DNA from: DATEZO01 sp035255485
Lineage (GTDB): Bacteria > Pseudomonadota > Gammaproteobacteria > Burkholderiales > Burkholderiaceae_D
Direction: 5' to 3'
Length of the DNA stretch: 47,072 nt
Assembly (NCBI GenBank): GCA_035255485.1
Contig: DATEZO010000021.1
Span: forward strand, 1 to 47,072
Under the pieces are notes generated by a model that saw only the letters and a list, made by a program, of their open reading frames with translations, made no database searches and was not told the origin of the DNA. The position numbers and the translations under genes were made by a program. Positions 17,599 through 25,047 of the stretch are shown piece after piece (position 1 is the first letter of the stretch; each line of letters starts with the position of its first letter).

Positions 17599-18420
17599 TT
17601 ACTTTTGACAATTTACGCAGTAAAACGTCGAGCGCTGGCCCTGCCTGATCTGGCGCACCGCGGTGCCGCATAGACGGCATGGCTGTCCGACCCGATCATA
17701 GACGAAATAATGCTGCTGGAAATATCCGGACGTCCCATCCGCCGCGATAAAATCACGCAGTGTGCTGCCACCCTGGTCTATGGCTGCTGCCAAGGTTTCT
17801 CGAATTGCCTGCACCAGTATTTCGTAACGCCCCTGGCTAATGCGCCAGCCCGGCGTTTTTGGATTGATGCGCGCCCTGAACAGGCTTTCGGAAGCATAAA
17901 TATTTCCTACACCAACGACAATGTCTCCTGCCAGCAACACTTGCTTGATGGCAGCATTGCGATTACGCGTTTGCCGATAGAGCAATTCGGCAGAAAACGT
18001 GGTTTCCAGCGGTTCGACGCCGAGCTTGCGCAACAATGCATGATTTTCCAGTGCGCCTTCTTTATCGCCGTGCCATAGCACCGCACCAAACCGGCGCGGA
18101 TCGTGCAGCCGCAGCAATTGCTCGCCCATCACCAGATCGAAATGATCATGTTTTTGCGGAGCAGTTGCTGCCGGTAAAATGCGCAGATGCCCGGACATGC
18201 CGAGATGCATGATCAAGACACCATGATCGAACCGCAACAGCAGGTATTTACCGCGCCGACCGACGGTGCGCAGCGTACGGCCCAGCAGGTGTTGGCGCAG
18301 ATCGGCCGGAAACGGCCAGCGCAATCCATCGCGCCGCATCACGACCGCCGTGACGGCACGGTCCTCCAGGTACGGCGCAATACCGCGCCGGGTAACTTCC
18401 ACTTCTGGTAATTCGGGCAT
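17599..18420 (-). CDS. mutM: Formamidopyrimidine-DNA glycosylase (8-oxoG glycosylase/AP lyase)
   Basis: Excises 8-oxoguanine and ring-opened purines and cleaves the backbone. The 273-aa product begins MPELPEVEVTRRGI, so after Met removal the catalytic proline and glutamate are in place (P2, E3 counting Met as 1). It carries VVGVGNIYASESLFRARINP, a conserved block of the family, and the C-terminal zinc finger CRLC...CVNC. It is the first gene of the mutM-dynamin-mutY operon and diverges from the TPR lipoprotein gene, with a ~127-bp gap. Confidence 0.96.
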   Translation of the reverse strand: MPELPEVEVTRRGIAPYLEDRAVTAVVMRRDGLRWPFPADLRQHLLGRTLRTVGRRGKYLLLRFDHGVLIMHLGMSGHLRILPAATAPQKHDHFDLVMGEQLLRLHDPRRFGAVLWHGDKEGALENHALLRKLGVEPLETTFSAELLYRQTRNRNAAIKQVLLAGDIVVGVGNIYASESLFRARINPKTPGWRISQGRYEILVQAIRETLAAAIDQGGSTLRDFIAADGTSGYFQQHYFVYDRVGQPCRLCGTAVRQIRQGQRSTFYCVNCQK

Positions 18421-18547
18421 GGGTAAAACAAGCTCCTGGCGAGAAGGTAATACACGAAGGCAACATGCGAAACGTCAATCCCAGGATACGCATGTCGCGG
18501 CCGTTCAGCGTAAAATCGGAATTTTCTCCGTCAGCCGGGATGTCCTT

Positions 18548-20350
18548 TTGAAAAACGCCTTTAACATTGTAATCCTGTCGTCGCTCATGGCTGGCTGTGC
18601 ATCCCTGTCGCAACAAGCGACCGCACGGACCGAGAGGGAAACGACAGCCATAGCTGCAGCGCAAGGGTTTGCGGGGCCAATCAAAATTCACGCAGCGGGT
18701 ATCAGGCCGGCATCATCCGAAGCGCTCGACCCGCTGCCTAATGTCCGCCTGACCGAGGAGCTGCTATACCAGCTGTTAAGCGCGGAAATTGCTTTTCAGC
18801 GCGGACAATGGCAATCCGCCTACATCACGATGCTGACCGCCGCACAGCAAACGCGAGACCCCAGATTGGCACATCGCGCTACAGAAATCGCGCTTGCTGC
18901 CAAGCAGCGTGGTGAAGCGCTCTCGGCGGCGCACCTGTGGCGCGAACTGGCGCCGCATTCGGAAGAAGCCGCGCAATACTTCCTCGGCCTGGTCGTATTG
19001 GGCGACGACATTGAAGTGGCGCGTCCCCTGTTTGCGCAACGCCTGAAGGAGACCCCGCCGCAGGCGCGCGGCTTGATGATGTTCCAGACGCAGCGCATGC
19101 TATCGCGAGCCAAGGACAAGACGGCTGCCTTCTCGATGCTCGAGGATTTGATGGCGCCGTATCTGGCGACGCAGGAAGCCCATCTTGCGCTGGCGCAGGG
19201 CGCTTTCGCCAGCGGCAATAGCGTGCGCGCCAGTGCGGAGGCGCGTGCCGCGCTGGCAATCAAACCTGATTCGGAACTGGCGGCGCTGATGCTGGCGCAA
19301 GCCACGCCGGACAAGGGCGATGTCAATAAATTCCTTATTTCGTTCCTGGACGCCCATCCATCTGCCCGCGAAGTGCGGCTTGCTTACGCACGCATCCTGA
19401 TCGACCAGAAACAATATCGCAAGGCGCGCGGCGAATTCGAAACACTGCTGAAAGGCAAACCCGATGATCTGACGAGCCTGTATGCGCTTGGCATCCTGAG
19501 CACGCAAGCCGGCGACTTGACCTCCGCCGAGCGATACCTGACCATTTATCTGGATACGCTTGCCAAAAACCCGGACGAGGAACGCGATCCGACTCAGGCG
19601 CTGTTGATGCTGGCGCAAATTGCGGAAGACCGCAACGATATCGACGGTGCACTCAAGTGGCTGGCGCAAATCGAATCGGGCGAGTCCTATCTGGGCGCGC
19701 AAATCAAGCGCGCGCAACTTATCGCCAAACGTGGCGATATAGCGGGCGCACAGGCCTTGCTGACGGAATTGAAACCCGACAGCGAACCGGAGCAGGCGCA
19801 GATCATCGTGGCTGAATCCCAACTGCTGCGCAACGCCAACCGACCGGCCGACGCGCTTGCCGCACTGCAAGCCGGGATCAAGCGGTTTCCGAACAATACC
19901 GACCTGCTGTACGACTATGCGATGGCGGCAGAAAAAGACAACCGGATCGACATCATGGAGTCGACCCTGCGCAAGATCATGAAGCTCGCACCGAATAACC
20001 AGCATGCCTACAACGCACTCGGCTACTCGCTGGCGGAACGCAATATTCGCCTGCCGGAAGCGCTGGCACTGATTGAAAAGGCACTGAAGCTGGCGCCCGA
20101 CGACCCCTTCATCATGGATAGCCTTGGATGGGTACAGTTCCGCATGGGTAACATCAAGGAAGCGGAAGAATCGCTGCGTCGCGCCTACGATCTGCGTCCG
20201 GATCCGGAAATTGCCGTGCATCTCGGCGAAGTGCTGTGGATCAAGGGCCAGAAGGAAGATGCGCAACGCCTGTGGCGCGACGCCAGCAAGAAAGATCCGC
20301 AAAACGACACGCTGAAAAGCACGCTGGCGCGCCTGCATACAAGCCTGTGA
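18548..20350 (+). CDS. TPR-repeat lipoprotein
   Basis: Large tetratricopeptide-repeat protein. The best start is the TTG at 18548 (GGGA a few nt upstream), giving a 17-residue lipoprotein signal peptide KNAFNIVILSSLMAGC with the lipobox cysteine at about 17; no in-frame ATG upstream gives a signal peptide, and those upstream overlap mutM. The 600-aa product has TPR-like helix pairs through most of its length, clearest at the C-terminus (NNQHAYNALGYSLAERNI, DDPFIMDSLGWVQFRMG, IKEAEESLRRAYDLRPDPE). TPR proteins scaffold other proteins; position upstream of lolB suggests an envelope role. Its stop overlaps the lolB start. Confidence 0.82.
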   Translation: MKNAFNIVILSSLMAGCASLSQQATARTERETTAIAAAQGFAGPIKIHAAGIRPASSEALDPLPNVRLTEELLYQLLSAEIAFQRGQWQSAYITMLTAAQQTRDPRLAHRATEIALAAKQRGEALSAAHLWRELAPHSEEAAQYFLGLVVLGDDIEVARPLFAQRLKETPPQARGLMMFQTQRMLSRAKDKTAAFSMLEDLMAPYLATQEAHLALAQGAFASGNSVRASAEARAALAIKPDSELAALMLAQATPDKGDVNKFLISFLDAHPSAREVRLAYARILIDQKQYRKARGEFETLLKGKPDDLTSLYALGILSTQAGDLTSAERYLTIYLDTLAKNPDEERDPTQALLMLAQIAEDRNDIDGALKWLAQIESGESYLGAQIKRAQLIAKRGDIAGAQALLTELKPDSEPEQAQIIVAESQLLRNANRPADALAALQAGIKRFPNNTDLLYDYAMAAEKDNRIDIMESTLRKIMKLAPNNQHAYNALGYSLAERNIRLPEALALIEKALKLAPDDPFIMDSLGWVQFRMGNIKEAEESLRRAYDLRPDPEIAVHLGEVLWIKGQKEDAQRLWRDASKKDPQNDTLKSTLARLHTSL

Positions 20351-20988
20351 TACTGACATCTTCCCATGTCCACCGCTGGCATGCGGCGGTCGTATTCATG
20401 TTTCTGCTGACCGGTTGCGCCTCCCTTGCGCCGCCCGGCATCACAGAAACCGCCTCCGCCGAGCAAGCGCATGCGCCCCGGATTTTTCACGATGCCATCA
20501 AACTGGACGGCCGTTTATCGCTGCAATATCAGCGCAACGATAATGAAGAAGCGGTGCATGGCGGTTTTACATGGACGCAAGCCGCCGGACAGGCGCAGGT
20601 TACGCTACTGTCACCGCTCGGACAGACGATAGCGGCAATCGAGGTCACGCCTGAATCCGCCTTGCTGAGGCAAGCCAATCAGCCACCGCACAGCGCCGCC
20701 GACGTCGATATGCTGGTTGCCGATACGCTTGGATGGCCGCTGCCGATTTCCGGCCTGCGCCAATGGCTGCAAGGTTTTGCCGTGGATGCAAATGGCCGGC
20801 GCTTCGTTGCCACACCATCGTCTTCCGCCGTGACAACACGCGATGGCTGGCGCATCCGCTATGTCAGTTGGGAAAGCGACACGCCGTCCGCGCCGCTTCG
20901 CCCGAAACGCATCGATCTCGAACGCCATACCGCGCAGGCCGGCGACATATCCATCCGGATCGTGATAGGTACATGGCAGATCGATTGA
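20347..20988 (+). CDS. lolB: Outer-membrane lipoprotein receptor LolB
   Basis: Accepts lipoproteins from the periplasmic carrier LolA and inserts them in the outer membrane. The start is GTG at 20347, overlapping the preceding stop in GTGA, giving 213 aa (E. coli LolB 207). The signal peptide HRWHAAVVFMFLLTGC ends in a good lipobox with Cys at about residue 24. The mature part shows the LolB pattern LDGRLSLQYQ, GGFTWTQ, VTLLSPLGQTIAAIEVTPESA, LGWPLPISGLRQWLQG and W-R-I-x-Y near the end. Overlapping start indicates translational coupling with the TPR lipoprotein, and ispE follows after 16 bp. Confidence 0.92.
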   Translation: MILTSSHVHRWHAAVVFMFLLTGCASLAPPGITETASAEQAHAPRIFHDAIKLDGRLSLQYQRNDNEEAVHGGFTWTQAAGQAQVTLLSPLGQTIAAIEVTPESALLRQANQPPHSAADVDMLVADTLGWPLPISGLRQWLQGFAVDANGRRFVATPSSSAVTTRDGWRIRYVSWESDTPSAPLRPKRIDLERHTAQAGDISIRIVIGTWQID

Positions 20989-21004
20989 TTTCTTCACACG
21001 TCCC

Positions 21005-21874
21005 ATGATCCGCACCCTTCACAACTGCCCTGCGCCCGCCAAGCTGAACCTGTTCTTGCATGTGACCGGGCGGCGGGCTGACGGCTACCATCTGCTGCAG
21101 ACGGTGTTTCAATTAATCGACCGTTGCGATGTATTGCATTTCGACGTGCGCGACGATGGCGCGATTCGCCGCAGCACCGATGTCGCCGGGATTCCTGCGG
21201 AAAGCGATCTGATCGTGCACGCCGCAACCTTGTTGCAGTCAGCCGCCGCAGCAAGATCCGGCCGCAAAATTCCCGGTGCCGATATCGCCATCGACAAGCG
21301 ACTGCCGTTGGGCGGCGGTCTGGGCGGCGGATCGTCGGATGCCGCCACCACCCTGATGGCGTTGAACCATTTGTGGCAAACCGGTTTTACCCGCCGCGAA
21401 CTGATGGCGCTCGGCTTGCAGCTGGGCGCGGATGTGCCGGCATTCGTGTTTGCGCAAACTGCATTCGCGGAAGGAATAGGCGAGGTATTGCAACCCGTGA
21501 CCACGCCCGATGGCTGGTTTCTGGTGATTGAACCCGGAGTTGCCGTACCAACTTCAGCAATATTTGGTGCCATGGAATTGACACGCGACACAAAACCCGT
21601 CAAAATTACGGACTTTTCTGGGGCGCCAATTGGCTTCGGGAAAAACGACCTGCAAGTCGTAGCCGCCAAACTGTTTTCACCTGTAGCAGACGCCATTGAT
21701 TGGTTGAGCGCTTACGGAGAAGCAAGGATGACCGGTTCCGGCGCCTGCGTGTTCTGCATGTTTGAACAGGAACACCAGGCGGATGCGGCACTCCAACAAG
21801 TGCCTGCTGCCTGGAAGGCCTGGAAAGCCAGGGCGATCGCGCAACACCCGCTTGCCGATTTGCAGTTGTCGTGA
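21005..21874 (+). CDS. ispE: 4-diphosphocytidyl-2-C-methyl-D-erythritol kinase
   Basis: GHMP-family kinase that phosphorylates CDP-ME in the MEP isoprenoid pathway. The 289-aa product starts MIRTLHNCPAPAKLNLFLHV with the conserved PAKLNLFL block, has the glycine-rich ATP loop LPLGGGLGGGSSDAATTLMAL (about 100-120) and the C-terminal MTGSGACVF motif. It is 16 bp downstream of lolB and followed by tRNA-Gln and prs, a gene order usual for betaproteobacteria. Confidence 0.96.
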   Translation: MIRTLHNCPAPAKLNLFLHVTGRRADGYHLLQTVFQLIDRCDVLHFDVRDDGAIRRSTDVAGIPAESDLIVHAATLLQSAAAARSGRKIPGADIAIDKRLPLGGGLGGGSSDAATTLMALNHLWQTGFTRRELMALGLQLGADVPAFVFAQTAFAEGIGEVLQPVTTPDGWFLVIEPGVAVPTSAIFGAMELTRDTKPVKITDFSGAPIGFGKNDLQVVAAKLFSPVADAIDWLSAYGEARMTGSGACVFCMFEQEHQADAALQQVPAAWKAWKARAIAQHPLADLQLS

Positions 21875-21893
21875 TCAAAAGATTCGTTTCACG

Positions 21894-21923
21894 TTGCATT
21901 CATCGCGCGACTTCGCGAAAATA
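21894..21923 (+). promoter_or_regulatory. Candidate promoter of tRNA-Gln
   Basis: TTGCAT (21894-21899) and AAAATA (21918-21923) are 18 bp apart, ending 23 bp before the tRNA. Plausible but weak. Confidence 0.3.
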
Positions 21924-21946
21924 CGACGGGAAACAAGCAGTTGCGT

Positions 21947-22023
21947 AGGGGAATCGCCAAGCTGGTTAAGGCACCGGATTTTGATTCCGGCATTCCAAGG
22001 TTCGAATCCTTGTTCCCCTGCCA
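21947..22023 (+). tRNA. tRNA-Gln (anticodon UUG)
   Basis: A 77-nt cloverleaf with CCA encoded. Acceptor arms AGGGGAA (21947-21953) and TTCCCCT (22013-22019) pair fully; the anticodon stem CCGGA/TCCGG (21974-21978, 21986-21990) holds the loop TTTTGAT with anticodon TTG at 21981-21983; the T arm contains GGTTCGAATCC. Reads CAA (and CAG by wobble) codons. Confidence 0.95.
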
Positions 22024-22139
22024 TTAACAAGTCGATAAAAAGAAAAACCAACACACGGGCAAGCCGCCAATGCGAGACTAAGGACAGTCATGCATTGGCG
22101 GCTTTTCAAGCTTTTAACGATTGCATTTAGGAATTCCCG

Positions 22140-23090
22140 ATGGCGCTTGAGAACCTGATGATCTTTACCGGCAATGCGAATCCGGATCTGGCTCTTGGAG
22201 TGACCAGGCAGCTCGGTATTCCACTTGGCAAGGCCGTCGTCTCGAAATTTTCCGATGGCGAAATCATGGTCGAAATCAACGAGAATGTGCGCGGCAAGGA
22301 TGTCTTCGTGCTGCAATCGACCTGTGCACCGACCAATGACAATCTGATGGAATTGATGCTGATGGTCGATGCCTTGAAGCGTGCATCGGCCGGCCGCATC
22401 ACCGCTGCGATCCCCTATTTCGGCTATGCGCGCCAGGATCGCCGTCCGCGTTCCGCCCGCGTCGCGATTTCCGCGAAAATCGTCGCCAACATGTTGCAGC
22501 AGGCCGGCGTCGAACGCGTCCTGATCATGGATCTGCACGCGGACCAGATCCAGGGCTTCTTCGATATCCCGGTCGATAATATTTACGCCTCGCCGATCCT
22601 GCTCTCTGACCTGGTGAGCAAGAAATACGACGACCTGCTGGTGGTGTCGCCGGACGTCGGCGGCGTGGTGCGCGCCCGTGCACTGGCCAAGCGCCTGGAC
22701 TGCGACCTCGCAATCATCGACAAGCGCCGCCCGAAGGCGAATGTCTCCGAAGTGATGAACATCATCGGCGAAGTCGAAGGCCGCAATTGCGTAATCATGG
22801 ATGACATGGTCGACACCGCCGGCACCCTGACCAAGGCGGCCGAAGTGCTGAAGGAGCGCGGCGCCAGGAAAGTGATCGCCTACTGTACCCATCCAGTGCT
22901 ATCGGGCCCGGCAATCGAGCGCATCGTGCATTCGCCGCTGGATGAACTGGTCGTCACCGACACCATCCCGCTGACGGATGCCGCCAGGGCATGCAGCAAG
23001 ATCCGCCAGCTGTCATGCGCCGAATTGCTGGCTGAAACCTTCAAGCGCATCACCAAGGGCGATTCCGTGATGTCGCTGTTTGCGGATTGA
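22140..23090 (+). CDS. prs: Ribose-phosphate pyrophosphokinase
   Basis: Makes PRPP from ribose 5-phosphate and ATP, feeding purine, pyrimidine, histidine and tryptophan synthesis. The 316-aa product starts MALENLMIFTGNANPDLALG and shows the family blocks FSDGEIMVEINENVRGKDVF, IPYFGYARQDRR, MDLHADQIQGFF and the PRPP-binding loop CVIMDDMVDTAGTLTKAAE. Length equals the class I enzyme of E. coli (315). It follows tRNA-Gln by about 115 bp and is followed by two REP-like hairpins and two further hairpins before rplY. Confidence 0.97.
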   Translation: MALENLMIFTGNANPDLALGVTRQLGIPLGKAVVSKFSDGEIMVEINENVRGKDVFVLQSTCAPTNDNLMELMLMVDALKRASAGRITAAIPYFGYARQDRRPRSARVAISAKIVANMLQQAGVERVLIMDLHADQIQGFFDIPVDNIYASPILLSDLVSKKYDDLLVVSPDVGGVVRARALAKRLDCDLAIIDKRRPKANVSEVMNIIGEVEGRNCVIMDDMVDTAGTLTKAAEVLKERGARKVIAYCTHPVLSGPAIERIVHSPLDELVVTDTIPLTDAARACSKIRQLSCAELLAETFKRITKGDSVMSLFAD

Positions 23091-23104
23091 TGAATTCAAG
23101 TATT

Positions 23105-23160
23105 GCGGGACAGAGTTTATGAGGCAGCTTGTCTGCCGAATTACTCTGTCCTCAACTGAC
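23105..23160. repeat. REP-like hairpin, first copy
   Basis: GGGACAGAGT and ACTCTGTCCT form the outer stem; inside, GGCAG-CTTGT-CTGCC forms a second stem. It is followed by CAACTGAC. Copy 2 begins 62 bp later. Resembles the short palindromes associated with RAYT (Y1) transposases. Confidence 0.65.
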
Positions 23161-23166
23161 TAGAAT

Positions 23167-23224
23167 GCGGGACAGAGTTTATAAGGCGCCGCAACGCGCC
23201 GAATTACTCTGCCCCCAACTGACT
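23167..23224. repeat. REP-like hairpin, second copy
   Basis: Same layout as copy 1: outer stem GGGACAGAGT with ACTCTGCCCC, inner stem GGCGC-CGCAAC-GCGCC, then CAACTGAC. The inner stem differs from copy 1 at paired positions, keeping pairing. Confidence 0.65.
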
Positions 23225-23244
23225 GACAGAAGTAGAAGAATTCG

Positions 23245-23265
23245 CTCTCCTCACGGAGAGTTTTT
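23245..23265 (+). terminator. Intrinsic terminator downstream of prs
   Basis: CTCTCC-TCAC-GGAGAG followed by TTTTT: a compact six-pair stem with a T-run. It ends 63 bp before rplY, so it probably closes the prs transcript. Confidence 0.7.
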
Positions 23266-23266
23266 A

Positions 23267-23291
23267 AAATCCCCTGGTCGCGGGGGATTTT
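23267..23291 (+). terminator. Second hairpin with T-run before rplY
   Basis: AAATCCCC pairs with GGGGATTT around TGGTCGCG, followed by T residues. It directly follows the first terminator, giving a tandem pair; alternatively it is a leader structure of rplY. Confidence 0.5.
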
Positions 23292-23328
23292 CATCGCAAG
23301 ACGATGTCTTGCATTACTGGAGATTCAC

Positions 23329-23937
23329 ATGAAAGTAGTTGCATTTTCACGCACTGAGCAGGGGTCCGGAGCGAGCCGCCGCCTGCGCAATGCCGGCCAG
23401 ACGCCTGGCATCATCTATGGCGGCAACGGTGCACCCGTCAGCATCAAGCTCGATCACAACGCGCTCTATCATGCGTTGAAAAAAGAAACCTTCCATTCAT
23501 CGGTCCTCGATCTGGATATCGATGGCAAGGTAGAAAAAGTCCTGTTGCGCGATTTCCAGGTGCATGCATTCAAGCAACTGGTCCTGCATGTCGACTTTCA
23601 GCGTATCGATCCCAACCAGAAGATCCACGTGAAAGTGCCGCTGCATTTCGTCAATGCGGAAATTTCTCCCGCCGTGAAACTGCATGGCGCCATCATCAGC
23701 CACGTTACATCCGAACTGGATATCAGCTGCCTGCCGAAGGATCTGCCGGAATTCATCCAGGTCGACCTGTCGACAATGGAAGTCGGTGCTTCGCTGCACG
23801 CATCCGATCTGAAGTTGCCGGAAGGCGTCGTTGTCATCATCCATGGCGACAGCCAGACCGTAGCAACCGCATCCGTCCCGGCCGGCAAGGTTGAAGCCGA
23901 AGCCGAAGCGGCTGCCGCTGCGGCCGAGAAGAAGTAA
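23329..23937 (+). CDS. rplY: 50S ribosomal protein L25 (long, Ctc/TL5-type)
   Basis: 5S rRNA-binding ribosomal protein. The 202-aa product has the N-terminal L25 domain (MKVVAFSRTEQGSGASRRLRNAGQTPGIIYGG) and the C-terminal TL5/Ctc beta domain (HVKVPLHFVNAEISPAVK, DLPEFIQVDLSTMEVGASLHASDLKLPEGV), ending in an alanine/glutamate-rich tail (VEAEAEAAAAAAEKK). The start follows GGAGATTCAC. The long form is usual outside the enterobacteria. A strong terminator follows at 23970. Confidence 0.96.
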   Translation: MKVVAFSRTEQGSGASRRLRNAGQTPGIIYGGNGAPVSIKLDHNALYHALKKETFHSSVLDLDIDGKVEKVLLRDFQVHAFKQLVLHVDFQRIDPNQKIHVKVPLHFVNAEISPAVKLHGAIISHVTSELDISCLPKDLPEFIQVDLSTMEVGASLHASDLKLPEGVVVIIHGDSQTVATASVPAGKVEAEAEAAAAAAEKK

Positions 23938-23969
23938 TCCCCGCCAATCCGGCACACGACCGGATGCTG

Positions 23970-23997
23970 CAAAAACCCGCCGCTGGCGGGTTTTTGT
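23970..23997 (+). terminator. Intrinsic terminator of rplY
   Basis: CAAAAACCCGCC-GCT-GGCGGGTTTTTG, a long stem with T-run on the plus strand, 33 bp after the rplY stop. The A-run on the left would also let it work on the other strand. Confidence 0.85.
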
Positions 23998-24030
23998 TTG
24001 CCATTTTTCTGCACCAACCCAAGTTTTACC

Positions 24031-24104
24031 GGGAGTATAGCCAATAAGATAGCAATATTCGCAATGAATTCGCGGCAATTTTAAAATACACCGACCTGTA
24101 TTTT
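24031..24104 (+). repeat. Dispersed ~70-bp intergenic element, copy C
   Basis: Starts GGGAGTATAGCC, has AATATTCGCAATGAATTCGC then GGCAATTTTAAAATACA, and ends CCTGTATTTT. It aligns over its whole length with copy A and with the reverse of copies B, D and E. Lies between the rplY terminator and pth. Confidence 0.7.
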
Positions 24105-24254
24105 ACAAGCCATTGAATGCCGCAATCGCCTGTCACGCTTTCTGAACGCCGTGTTCCAGCCTCTGCCAAACCATTCCGGAAGAATATGCATGCAATGCCC
24201 TTCCCGGTCGATGCCGCCATCTAGGATAATCGACATTTTATCTTGCCTAATATC

Positions 24255-24842
24255 ATGCCCATTCGCCTCATCGCCGGCCTCGGCAACCCCGGCCCGGAAT
24301 ATGAACAGACCCGTCACAATGCCGGTTTCTGGCTGGTCGACAACCTGGCCGGCACCACCGTGCGCGGCGCGCTGGCACGCGAGGCGCGTTTCCAGGCACT
24401 GGCGGCAAAAGTCGTGATTGCCGGCCAGGAGCTGTGGCTGCTGGAGCCGCAAACCTGGATGAACCGCTCCGGCCTGTCGGTCGGGGCCCTGGCGCGGTTT
24501 TATAAAATCGCGCCGGATGAAATCCTGGTGGTGCATGACGAGCTCGATCTCGCGCCCGGCACGGCCAGGATCAAGAAAGGCGGTTCTTCCGGCGGGCACA
24601 ATGGCCTGAAAGACATCACCGCGGCGCTCGGCACGCAGGATTACTGGCGGCTGCGTATCGGCATCGGCCATCCGCGCGCGCAAAATTCGCAGCAGGCGGT
24701 CGCGGATTTTGTCCTGCACCGGCCACGCAAGGAAGAGCAGGCGCTAATCAACGAGGCCATCGCCCGCAGCCTGGACGCCATCCCGCTGCTATGCGAAGGC
24801 AAGTTTGAAGCAGCAATGATGCAACTGCATACGGCGAAATAA
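24255..24842 (+). CDS. pth: Peptidyl-tRNA hydrolase
   Basis: Releases peptides from peptidyl-tRNAs that drop off the ribosome. The 195-aa product (E. coli 194) begins MPIRLIAGLGNPGPEYEQTRHNAGF, with the catalytic histidine in TRHNAGF (residue 20) and the conserved LLEPQTWMNRSG, VVHDELDLAPG and GGSSGGHNGLKDI blocks. An in-frame TTG 12 bp upstream (24243) is a less likely start. Downstream the same reading frame stays open for 46 codons after its stop (see next entry). Confidence 0.95.
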   Translation: MPIRLIAGLGNPGPEYEQTRHNAGFWLVDNLAGTTVRGALAREARFQALAAKVVIAGQELWLLEPQTWMNRSGLSVGALARFYKIAPDEILVVHDELDLAPGTARIKKGGSSGGHNGLKDITAALGTQDYWRLRIGIGHPRAQNSQQAVADFVLHRPRKEEQALINEAIARSLDAIPLLCEGKFEAAMMQLHTAK

Positions 24843-24983
24843 GCACGGACCGCGGCGCTGGCCAACCTCGCTTCCCGCGCCCGCCCGGCCGGGCATCTCG
24901 AACGCATCGTGACCGGCGATGCGCGCGATCCGGCCACCTCCTTCGTCGCAAATCCCGATCCGGACCGCGTGCAGCCGATTTGA
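24843..24983 (+). other. Coding-like stretch directly after the pth stop, same frame
   Basis: After the TAA of pth the same frame runs for 46 codons to TGA at 24981-24983, with GC-rich third positions and a protein-like reading ending DPATSFVANPDPDRVQPI. There is no start codon with a good Shine-Dalgarno. It could be the decayed 3' end of a lost gene or chance. Confidence 0.25.
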
Positions 24984-25047
24984 GCGCTCCTGGGTTTGCG
25001 TCTACGGTAAAATAGCGGGTTCATCGCAACCTTGCAAAGCACACATC

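Noticed and set aside
19100..20359. 419-aa minus-strand frame inside the TPR gene
   Set aside because: Shadow of TPR-repeat codons; no start signal or domain.
23105..23224. CRISPR array
   Set aside because: Only two repeats, each an internally palindromic unit with no spacer of constant length and no cas genes nearby.
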